47,419 nt of DNA from Coptodactyla brooksi. Lineage: Eukaryota; Arthropoda; Insecta; Coleoptera; Scarabaeidae. The notes under the pieces were generated by a model, which ran no database searches, was not told where the DNA came from, and worked only from the letters and a program-made list of their open reading frames with translations. The stretch spans positions 1-47,419 of the forward strand of contig JAWQRM010000007.1 in the NCBI GenBank assembly GCA_033557675.1. Reading direction: 5' to 3'. The position numbers were made by a program, and so were the translations under genes. Every line of letters starts with the position of its first letter. Positions within the stretch are counted from its first letter, which is position 1. Positions 23,501-33,000 of this stretch are shown piece after piece.

Positions 23501-23623
23501 GATTTTGATGGAAGTCACCTCGATGCCGCACGATTTTAAAATCGTCCCGAAAGAACTCGATATGACGCCCTTCCCCACGCCGCTTATCACGCCCCCGGTC
23601 ACCAAAATGTACTTCATATCCAT
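17548..23623 (-). CDS. CTPS: CTP synthase, 9 exons
   Basis: Exons in order of transcription: 23623-23452, 23030-22860, 22798-22581, 19557-19393, 19329-18950, 18487-18183, 18127-18020, 17958-17743, 17681-17548. Frames join cleanly at GT/AG sites and give 622 residues (human CTPS1 591). The enzyme makes CTP from UTP, ATP and glutamine in the cytosol and can polymerise into filaments. The N-terminal synthetase domain shows MKYILVTGGVISGVGKG (P-loop), KIDPYINLDAGTFSPYEHG, IELGGTIGDIES and TKPTQASVRELRGLG. The class I glutaminase domain has the nucleophile Cys403 (GICLGFQ) and His534/Glu536 (VQYHPEYLSRP), plus PGGFGNRG. The tail ending SGYSSDPFNGSLETTLRLS is Ser-rich, as in animals. ATG codons at 23623 and 23617 are both possible; the second matches the usual MKYILV start. 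Intron 3 (3 kb) holds 91-bp repeats, intron 1 a palindrome array, and intron 5 a LINE scrap. Identification is secure. Confidence 0.97.
18839..18931 (+). pseudogene. LINE reverse-transcriptase scrap in CTP synthase intron 5
   Basis: One frame reads HISLGTFPGLLKVAKVTPVF then KKGEKNKLGK before a stop. This matches the start of the reverse-transcriptase domain of non-LTR elements (typically ...P..LK.AKVTPVFKKGDKN...NYRPIS). Only about 30 codons remain, antisense to CTP synthase. The rest of the intron (18488-18949) is AT-rich with no other feature. Confidence 0.65.
19790..22335. repeat. 91-bp repeat array in CTP synthase intron 3 (about 28 copies)
   Basis: Same unit and orientation as the array after SPOUT1: TGACATCTGTCAATGTCAAA, GTTAACCTTCAATGTGCAAA, TGTTGATTTAACAATTTATT. 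Units are separated by variable short insertions such as GACTATTAAAATGGTTGAAC. It makes up most of the 3-kb intron between exons 3 and 4. It lies more than 5 kb from the RPE arrays, so the family occurs at separate loci. Confidence 0.88.
23143..23291. repeat. tandem array of five hairpin units in CTP synthase intron 1
   Basis: Five 26-nt units begin at 23143, 23174, 23204, 23235 and 23266 (period 30-31 bp). Each is an 11-bp arm AACATAACCTA (or AACGTAACCTA), a 4-nt loop (TCTA, ACTA or TCTG) and the arm TAGGTTATGTT. Units are separated by CTCAA or similar. In the CTP synthase pre-mRNA the array lies 160 nt after the exon 1 donor. Confidence 0.92.
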
Positions 23624-23639
23624 TTTACAATACGCACGT

Positions 23640-25575
23640 TACCGAAACTTTGCCCGAATGTAGGTTATGTGCATAAGGCGAGTGCTTTTCTGCGAATTCA
23701 AATTTCGACTGACACGGAACCGTAGTGCGACCGGATTTTGTGTAGAGGGCGGCGCGGTATTTGAGTAAAAGGAAGTTCGGAAACTAAATAAACGAGTTGT
23801 TCATTAATTTCCCACCCCTTTCCTCCGATTTTATAAAATAAACGCGAAATAAGCTAAGTTTGAATTGTAGGAAATAAAAAAAATCGTTCGAGTCCAATTC
23901 CTAACGCCATCTGTTAGAATGTCTAGTAACTATATACTTTGGAAGTTTTTGTGATTAACTTTAACGCGTTTCATTTTAACGTGTAGAAGTTGCACCGTTA
24001 CTTAAATTTAACGATGCAATAAAAAATTAGCTTTAATATTTAATGATTTTGTTAGGAATGAACTAATTGATTTGATAATTGGTTAGCGCAGACATCGCCA
24101 TCTATCCGTCACTGTAGGTACTATACACCGTGGAATAAAAAGAGAAATCTGTTTTGCGCCATCTAACCAAGGTTGCAAATACTGTATACTTTGTAATTAA
24201 AAAAATCGGGAAAAACTGTAAATCTACTTAACATAAATACCTCAAAATACACGAAAGAAAACGTATCGTACACACACATCGCAATTGTCGATTTTATAAT
24301 CGAAAATTTAACAATTTGGTGCTTCAAATAGCGCCATCTATCCATAACGGCGCGTACTGTACGAAATAAAACGCAGTCTGTAGTACCATCTATCGGATTT
24401 TCTAAGCACTATAGCAATTTTTAAAACACGTTTTAAAAATTGAATAAATACGTTTTAAAAATTGAATAAATTGATAAATTTAATTTATGCAGACTACTAT
24501 TTATTAAAATGAGTAATAAACGAATACAGTGAAAGTTCCTAATAATTGTAAACTGCAAATTCTCCAAGTTTTCAGTGAATGTGACCAAAGAATTAGTAAA
24601 ACCATAAACTTATTTATAAAAATAAATAAGAACCAAAAAGTACATTAACACCAAAAATACATTTAATTTATTCTTTATCCTGTATCATTCAAACTAGTTA
24701 CAGCAAATTCTCCACATTTTCAGCGACTGTAACCAGAGAACTGATAATACTTTCTACAAAAAAATAATCATGAAAATTCATCGAACGGTTTTTGAGAAAT
24801 TCGTAATCAAAGTTGATCACAAGATTTTACTAAAAATATCCTATGTATTTTATACTAAATTTTTATAACATTTTAAATAAAAATTTTATTCTGTATTTTT
24901 CAAATTAATTACCGCAAATTTTCCAAAATTTTAGCAAATATCGTAATTGGTTACCTCCAACAGCGCCATCTACCCGTAATCACGCGTACTATACGAAATA
25001 AAATGGTCTGTGGCGCCATCTATTGGATTTTCGAAGCACTATATACTACGGGAGTTCATTAAAGTATTTTTACTCGTTTGCGTCACCAAAAAATTCAATT
25101 TTTAAAACACGCATTGATAAATTTAATTTATACAGAATACCATTTATTAAAATGAGTAAAAAACGAATACAGTGCATTCTTGAAATTCCTAATAATTGCA
25201 AATTCTTCAAGTTTTCAGCGAACGTGACCAAAGAATTATTAAAACTGCACAAAAAATCATGACAAGTCACAAAAAGTTTTATGAGGAATTCGTAATTAAA
25301 ACTGATCATAAACTTATTTATAAAAATATATAAGAACTAAAAAGTACATTAACACCAAAAAGATATTTTATTTATACTTTATCCTGCATCATTTAAACTA
25401 GTTACTGCAAATTCTCCAAACTTTTAGCAAATATAGCTAAGGAAGTGATCAAGCTTTGTAGCAAACTCTTACAACCTGGAAGTTTGATGTTCGATTGTTC
25501 GATGTTCAATTAAAAATTGTGCAAAAATTATACTATACTTAACAAAACAACATATACTAATTTATATTTTAAGTT
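23640..25575. other. AT-rich intergenic DNA with a duplicated segment
   Basis: The part next to CTP synthase (23640-23780) contains its presumed promoter; no TATA box is clear. From 23900 on, segments of the type GCGCCATCTATCCGT followed by ACTATACGAAATAAA recur at about 23905, 24100, 24330 and 24965. The block 24320-24740 is repeated in diverged form at 24955-25430, sharing TAAATTTAATTTATRCAGA, AAACGAATACAGTG, TTTTCAGYGAAYGTGACCAA and AAAAAGTACATTAACACCAA. No gene is seen. Confidence 0.6.
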
Positions 25576-25579
25576 TACA

Positions 25580-25611
25580 CATGTATCATGAAAGAACAGT
25601 CATGATACATG
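25580..25611. repeat. hairpin: 12-bp arms, 8-nt loop
   Basis: CATGTATCATGA at 25580-25591 and TCATGATACATG at 25600-25611 are exact reverse complements around AAGAACAG. It is in the space between CTP synthase and the 3' end of mask. Confidence 0.9.
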
Positions 25612-25851
25612 AGTTCCTTCATTAGTAATTGGTATTGTTTTACTTTTTGTTGACAAATTTGTTGTTTTCGAGACTCTAGAATCTGGAATATAAGTCTTGA
25701 ACATACTTAGGCACAACATACCACGCCCAATTGCTCTGTTTACTTCACTTACCTCTGCCTTCCAGGTAAAAAAAAAGAGAAAGCAAAGACGGGCAAAGAC
25801 AAATGATATTTCAGTGCATAAAGATATATTTAAGTCTTCATGTACAAGCAA
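25600..25851 (-). pseudogene. possible non-LTR retrotransposon C-terminal scrap
   Basis: An 83-codon frame on the minus strand includes EVNRAIGRGMLCLSMFKTYI followed by PDSRVSKTTNLSTKSK and ends TIPITNEGTHVS. This resembles the end of LINE reverse transcriptases (blocks of the type EI..RI..G..AFG.L...F, then the thumb and a PV.TYG.E block). The match is loose. It could also lie within the distal mask 3' UTR. Confidence 0.35.
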
Positions 25852-25899
25852 ATATTACATAATCCGTTATATTAATAATAACCCTACAGTTCCGTGGGA

Positions 25900-26999
25900 G
25901 ACTGAGCTGCCCACCTAAAATGGAGTGCCTGTGCCGGGACCAGCACTCGCGGGGCCCGGGCGTTGCGTACAAACACTGCGCTGCTTACACATGTATGTAT
26001 TTTATTTTTTTTTACTTTATTTATGTATGTATATTATTATGAAAAAAAGAAAGAGAAAAACAAAAAAAAAGGAGAAATAAAAGACAGAAATTATATTCGA
26101 ATAGAGAACAAAATTAATAATCACAAGTAGAACACTTGCCCCTAATCGCCAATCCCTCGTAAACCTGCGCATCTACTACAAGATATAATAGTGTTTAGAT
26201 TATGATTATTACGTCTAAGTTCAGCTGGGCGCAACCCGCTCCGGGACGTCGAAATATCGTGCGTCTGTAATCAAGTTCAATAATCGTCGTGTCGAATTAT
26301 CGTAAATTATAAAGAAGAACTCTCTTAATAATTTTTCAAAATATATTACATTTTTTTTTTCACGTTTACATCCGTTCTCGGTAAGTTCTATATAAGCAAT
26401 TACTTAATAAAAAAAAAAAAAAACAAAAAAAAGAGATAAAATTAATAGATATAAAGGAAATGAATGAGATACGATCCAAAAACAACATGCTACAAATTAC
26501 AATTTCATTAAAAACAGTTTGGGACGATACGTTGTATACTTACGTGAAGTATAAAAACAATTACAGCATGCATGATTCCCATTAATAGATCTCCTAACGT
26601 AAGTATAAACTGTACCATTCAACCTAATATAATAATTAATATTTCTTTTCCATTTTTCGGTCTGACACATTATGTATAAATATAATAATATATGAAGGGA
26701 TTTTGTGGCTGCTCGCGGTACCACAAAAAAAAATCAATAATTCTTTGTCATGGATCCATCCATACCAAAATTTTTCTTTTTACCATAAACATCTTGTATA
26801 TGTAATGTATATAGATATATATTTTTTTTTTGTATGGTTTTTGCTCGTAAAAGTGTAAACTAAAATACCTGCTATGTCCTACTGCGAAAAACTCGTCTGC
26901 CTTTCAACGGTTACACGTAAGCTAGTTACTTTTGATGTTCGGTTTTGTTTTTTCGTGATTTCGTACTGTTCTGTTTTGTCTGTTGCGTTGGAGTTCGGT
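25900..26999 (-). other. presumed 3' UTR and downstream flank of mask
   Basis: After the mask stop codon (27002-27000) there is about 1 kb of AT-rich DNA with long T/A runs and no further exon I can support. TTTATT hexamers (AATAAA in the mask transcript) occur near 26000-26020, which could end the transcript. A short GC-rich island at 25920-25985 stands out. Confidence 0.4.
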
Positions 27000-27038
27000 T
27001 CAGGGGTTGTTCCATTTGTTCGCCATCATCGGCCAGCC
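27000..27038 (-). CDS. mask: mask terminal coding micro-exon
   Basis: After a 57-nt intron with acceptor gttttag the frame continues GWPMMANKWNNP and ends TGA (27002-27000). The GC content and the Trp-rich ending support a real exon, as in this family the C-terminus is conserved, but I cannot compare it directly. The alternative is a stop just after the preceding exon. Confidence 0.6.
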   Translation of the reverse strand, partial: GWPMMANKWNNP

Positions 27039-30000
27039 CTAAAACGATCGGAAACGTTAATTGTAATGGTAAAATTTTGATTACGAAATCCCCACCTGTT
27101 GTTTTTCCTGTAAGTCCATGGTCGGCTGTTCCCAGGACAAGCCGCCGCCGCCCATTTTAATTTGATCGCTCGGCGGGAATTCATTTCCTCTCATGTTCAC
27201 CATCGGCTGCTGTTGCAAGTAGTAGTGTTGCAGTTGGGTGCCGTTTGCGTAACTATGGCTGTTGTCCATGTTCATGCCCTGTCGGAGTGACAAACGTAAC
27301 TATTTGTTAAGTTTTCTCAAGTAAAATCACAATGACAAAAGTTCAAAATGCGTTGTGAACCACAACAATGAAATATTCGTCAGAATAGGATGAAAATGAA
27401 ATACAGTAGAGCATCAAAAAAATCCGAAGCAATTATCAATATCAATATTATCAATTTGTTTGGATTTTTGAATATTGTTTAAAAATGTCATCTTTATATG
27501 TAATCTATAAATACTATTTACAAGGCTAACAAATAAAAATCTATAATATAATGACATTATTGCTGCATTGCAGCCTTTTCAAAATCTTCACTTTATTTTC
27601 GATCGTAAGAAAGTTATGTTTTCTTTTCACTGACCCAGAAGACAATGACATAACATATAATAAAGTACAGTAATAAAGTACACTTATACTTTATTACTGT
27701 ACTGTATTTTAAAACAAAACTTGACCATAAACGCATTGTAGACAACAATACTGCCATTGCAAAACGCATCGCCAGAAAATTACTTTTTTTTTAGCAGGAA
27801 TTAAAAAGACCTAACAAGAGAAGCGTTCGGATTTTTGACATTTTGGGTTTTTGATGTTCGGATCTTTGACTTTCTACTGTACCGCTATACTAATAAGAAG
27901 AAACAAGGATGTCAACCGATACAAGACTTTAAAATATTGGGTTGTTCAGAAAGAAATTTCATTTTTTTCACAGCAGAGGCATTTATTTTAACCAACCAAT
28001 TTCATTCTAAACTGTTATCAATTAAACAAATTACATAATTTCTTTGCAAACTGGTTTGGTAATTTTTTTTTCAAAAGTTTGCACAATTTGTGGGAGCTTC
28101 CTTTTTAATTTTTGAGAGATCACCACGATCGAGTCTTAAGTGTACCGTCATCAAATGGACAAATTATATTAATTTTTTTGCAAACCTGTTTGTTAAATTT
28201 TTTGCAAAGTTTGCAAATTTTTTTTGCGAGTTTACAAAATTTTTGGGAGTTCTTTTCACAATTTTTGGGAGATTACCACGATCACTTCTAATGTGTACCG
28301 TCATCAACTGGACAAATTGTATGGTTCAAACACAATTTGGGAGCCGGCCTGAAAGGGATGGAGCTATGGGGGCGTGGCTTCCTGAATGGGGGCGTGACTT
28401 TCTAAAAGGGGGCGGGGCTTCACATGTGTACTGTCAATAGAAAATGGATTATAAAGTCGACCAACATTTGGACTAGTGTGTGACAACATCCGTGCATTCA
28501 GTAACAAAGTCATTCAAAGAGCTCAGGAATGGTGTGTTGCTAACAAGCTATTTCTTAATGAGGAAAAAACAGTAAAGGCATTATTTAGTTTGCGCAGACA
28601 TACTTTCAGCAACCCTGACAAGGTCAAATGTCTGGGTGCCATCATAAAAAACTTCCAAAGGTTACTAGTAGAAATATTTATTTGTTTAGAAGAATTGTAG
28701 ACGAAGCGGACTTAAGCTACTTGCTTGGGGTAGTAGTTCTGCAAGTTCGCATATTTTTGCACTATATATATATATATATATATATTAAAATTTTTGGGAA
28801 AATATCACAATCAATTACAATGCATATTGATATCAACTGGACATATTGCATGACTCACTCAGGACAGACAAGGCCAGAATTGATCAATAGAAAAGTTAAA
28901 ACCTTTATTGCAAATGAAGCCAACAAAAATGACTTGGGTTAGGTTTTTGCCGGCAAGGATGAGAAGTTTTATGAGGGTGGACTCGTGCTACTGCCAGAAA
29001 GATGGTATAAAAGGTGTTGGACCAAAATGGTAAACATATAATTATATAAAATATATTTACTCTCTAAGAAAAGTGCCCTTGATTTTCACAAAAAAGAAAT
29101 GAAATTACTTTCTGAACAATCTAATAAGAGTTATATATGATTTTAAAGATAAATTAATGATCTATCTTATTTCCTCTCCTTTATATTACATATCCAATCC
29201 TATGCAACATATAATTCCCTATAAATACAGAGTGAAACTTCAATTGGCAAAAAATTCTCGGCCTGGGAAACGACAGTGAAGAAAATAAAAACATAAATTG
29301 GTTTTCAAAGTACGGTTCCAGACCAAAACTAAAGTGTTTTGAAAAAAAAAACGAAATCACATGACCTACCTGAAAAGTATCCATCAATGGCGGCATGCCC
29401 GTATCGTTATACATCTGCTTCTGTTGCTGCATGGGCGGATACCTGTCGAGGTTCGCGGACATGCTCCACCCGCCGCCGCCGCCTCCGCCCCTGTCCGTCG
29501 CGTACATCTTCGGCTCGACGTTGACCCAGCTGTGGTCTGCGCCGGGCTGCGGGTAGCCACCCGTCTTCCTCCTCTCGGTACCGATGGGCGGCGGCTTGCG
29601 GTCCTCCTGGTGGGCGTCGGCGGGCGCCATGTGCTGCGGCGCCTGCAGGTTCGGCGACATGGCCGGCGAGCTGCCGACGTAGCCGAGCTCCCCGTTCTCG
29701 AGGATCTCGCCCGTCACTCTGGCCAGGCCGTGGATGGTCATGCCGGCCATGCCGCTGATGATGTCGTTGGACGGCTGGCTGTACGGCGGCTGGATCTGCA
29801 TCATCGGCCACCGGTTCTGGGCGGCAGACGACTGCGCCGACCGCTGCTGCTGCTGTTGCTGCTGGTGGAAGGTGGCGATCGGCTGCTTCGTCATCGGGTG
29901 GTATAGGTTGGCGGCGGCGGCCGCCTGCGAGCTGGCCGTCTGGAACGATGGGTTGAACAGGTCCATGCCGCCGTACTTGCCGTGCACGGAGCTCGAGAAG

Positions 30001-33000
30001 TCGGGCGCCTTCGGGTTCAGTCTCGATATGGTCGGCGGCTGCGGCGGCATGTTCTGGGTGGACGCGAGCTGCGGCTGCGAGTAGTTCAGGTTCGAGTTCA
30101 TCGTGTGGACCGACTGGTGCAGGATCTGGGCCTCGTTGCTCAGGCTCAGCGCTATGTTCATCGGGTTCGGGTAGCTCTTGTTCTGACGCTGCTTGTACAG
30201 GTTCGTGTCGGAGTGGGCGGCCAGGTGTTGTTGCATGCTCCTCGACTGCAGGTCCGACGTCGAGAAGTAGCCGCCGCCCAGGTCGTTCTGGTTGGCCTGC
30301 GAGGCGGGGCGCGCCCCCCCGTGCATCATGTTGCTGCCGATGGGCGGCAGAGCCTGCCCCGGCTGCCCGTAGCCCGTGCCCGACGCCAAGTTCAGGTTGG
30401 GCGGCGTTGTGCTGCTGCTGTTGCTGCTCGCCTTCGACGAGACCGGGCTCGAGACGGTCGTGCCGCGGTAGCCGGGCGCCTTCGACGCGTCCACCTGCGG
30501 CGTCTCCGCGTCTATGAACTGCGCCACCGGCTGGCTGCTGCCCCCACCCGTAACGGCCGCGAAATTCTTCTGCTCGTTCTCCCGCCTTAGCACCGACTGC
30601 TGGAACATCGACTGTTGCGACACCGTGTTGAAGAGGGAGTACTGTTGCGGTGTGGGGATCGAGGCGGTCACCTGCAACGACAACAACAATAAAAGAAACA
30701 GTTACGTATTAGTATTAAAACGTTTGATCATTTTAGAAATGATCTAAGACTAATATTTCTTAATTATTTGCAAAAAATATATTCCGGAGCAATCACCAAG
30801 TTTAAGTTTTGATTTTAGATTAGATCTTGTTGAAATACTAATTAAAATTGATGACATAATCATGTATTGTTTATATAATGTGCAAACATTAAGAAAAACA
30901 CCAATTATAAAACTTGATTTTAAATCTGAATTTCCTATTGAAATAGTAATTAAAACTGACGATATAAGCATGAATTGTGTATGTAATATATAAACCATTA
31001 GAATTGATTTAAAATCAATTTTTGTTAATTATTTTAAAAATATATATATATCACCACAACCGGCAATTTTACACATTATTTAAACTAAATCGAAATTTTC
31101 CTGTTGGAATAGTAATTAAAACAGAAAATATAACTAAATAAAGTTATATTTATTATTCTTTATAGTTAGATAAAGAAATTAGTTAGCTAAAAAACTAGTT
31201 AGCTAAAAATAAGTTAACCAAAAAATTAGTTAGCTAAGAAACTAGTCGGCTAAAAATAGTTACCTGAAAAGTAATTAGTTAAAAATGGTTAACTAAAAAT
31301 TAGGTAAAAACTAGTTAACTAAACAATATTAGTTACATAGCAGAACTAGTTAGCTAAAAGATCATTAGTTACAAAACTAGCTAAAAATATAGTTAGCCAA
31401 AAATTAGTTAAAAAACTAGTTATCTAAAAAACAAAATTTAAAATGAACTAAAACCTCTAAAGCAATTAAAATCTTCAAAATCATAATAATATACATTATT
31501 TAAATATAAACAGAGACTATAAGAGATAGTCTCTGTTTATATTTAAATAGTATATTCTATAAGAGAGTATAAGTTTTGAATTATATTTTAGTAAACTTTG
31601 AATAACTAAATAAGTTGGAAGGTGGATACATCTGATTGAAAAGAAAAAAGAAATACCTGCGGCGACGACATCAACGCGTCCTCCTGAACGCACCCGGCGC
31701 CCCCGGACGTGGCAGACGAGCTCTGAATCGGGGTGCCGCTCCTGTGGCCGTTCCCGTTGTTGTTCGGCTGCTGTTGCTCGGGGGGGATGGCGCAGGTCGT
31801 CTGGGGGAACGGTATCTTGCCGGGTATCGGGAAGTGGGACGATTGCGGGGCCGAGCCGGTCGAGCTCGGCCGGTTGTGGTGGTGCTTCGGGGACAGCTGG
31901 TTCGCCGGGCAATTGTTCGACGAGCCGGGCAGCAAGGGGCTGACGGGGGGGCCCGCGTTCGACTGCGTCTGCACGTTCAGGCCCTGTTGGACCGTCGGTT
32001 TTTGGGGTTTCCCCTGAGAGCTCGCCGCGGAAACGTTCAGCGAGTGACTGGACTCGGTGAGTTTGGCCGCGAACGTCTCCGTCGCGACCGTCGTGATCGG
32101 TTTCGTGGAGATCCTCCCGGTCGCCATGGTGTTCGTCAGCGACGCGGGCAGCTTCGAGAGGTTCACGCACTTCTCGGCCTGCGCCATCATCCGGGGGGGC
32201 GCCACGGGTCTCGCATTTGTGGTGGTGACCGTGCTCCTCGACTTAAACAGCAACTTAGTCGTGCCATTTGCCGTTGAGATCACCGTCACACACTTCTGTT
32301 GACTCATCGTCGTGACGGGGATTTGGGACGAGCAGACGACGTTCTTCACGGAGGTCTTCTTGATCTGCGCCATCTGCGTCTTGTCCCACAGAGTGGTGGC
32401 CGTCGAATTCTTCTTCGTCGACAGCAGCTGGAAGATGTCGGCGTCGGGATCTTTGATCAACGCCTGAATTAGACTTACGGCCTTCTTCACAACGTCCCCG
32501 TTTCCCTTTATGGTTATGATCCGTTCCCCCTGTCCCTTACTCTGCTTCTCGACCTCGATGTGGGCCCCGGTCGCGCCTCGGATCGCGTTTATGTTGCTGC
32601 CCGCCCTGCCGATAACCCTAGAGATGGCATTCAGGGGTACGGAGACTTTTTTGACACCCGCAATTTCCGTGGAGGTCACGACCGGCTGCGACGACTTCCT
32701 CACCACCTCCTTCCAGCCCTCCTCGCGTTTCCCCAGCTGCTTGGGGCTCGTCTGTTGGGAGCTCTTGTTGCCGGTGGCACTGAGGCTCGGTTCGTAATAT
32801 TCCAATTGTTTCTTGTTCTTCGGGGGAGAGAAATATTCATTCCCAGTCGCTTCGAAATCATCGCGTTCCGCCGGGTGTTTAGTATTTTCAAAAACCAAGT
32901 TTTTACGGGGCATTACCGAAGATCCAGAGGATTTCTTCAAGTCCTTCTCCTTAGAATTCAAATCCTTACTCTCGTTATCCTTCTTAATCCCCGACTCACT

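Larger units (their letters stand above)
27937..29124 (+). mobile_element. decayed mariner-family transposon with a nested LINE scrap, in a mask intron
   Basis: The terminal inverted repeats are TTGGGTTGTTCAGAAAGAAA at 27937 and, on the other strand from 29124, TTAGATTGTTCAGAAAGTAA, flanked by TA at 27935-27936 and 29125-29126, the mariner target duplication. Near 28960-29045 the plus strand still encodes FFAGKDEKFYEGGLVLLPER followed by WYKRCWTKMVNI, the usual C-terminus of mariner transposases. The rest of the transposase is replaced by other repeats. A roughly 165-bp repeat containing CACCACGATC and GTACCGTCATCAACTGGAC occurs at 28095-28330 and again near 28800. A TA microsatellite lies at about 28764-28785. 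Confidence 0.8.
30672..31656. other. mask intron with a 15-bp microsatellite and a perfect hairpin
   Basis: AT-rich. At 31165-31435 a repeat of the form AACTAGTTAGCTAAAA runs with much variation. At 31498-31548 there is a perfect inverted repeat. A diverged duplicate pair occupies 30780-30870 and 30890-30990. No coding potential. Confidence 0.75.

Noticed and set aside
25921..26040. Plus-strand frame starting MECLCRDQHSRGPG
   Set aside because: Short, running into a poly-T stretch, with no recognisable similarity.
29982..30590. A 202-codon open frame antisense to the mask C-terminal exon
   Set aside because: Arg/Val/Leu-rich shadow of the mask exon with no independent support.
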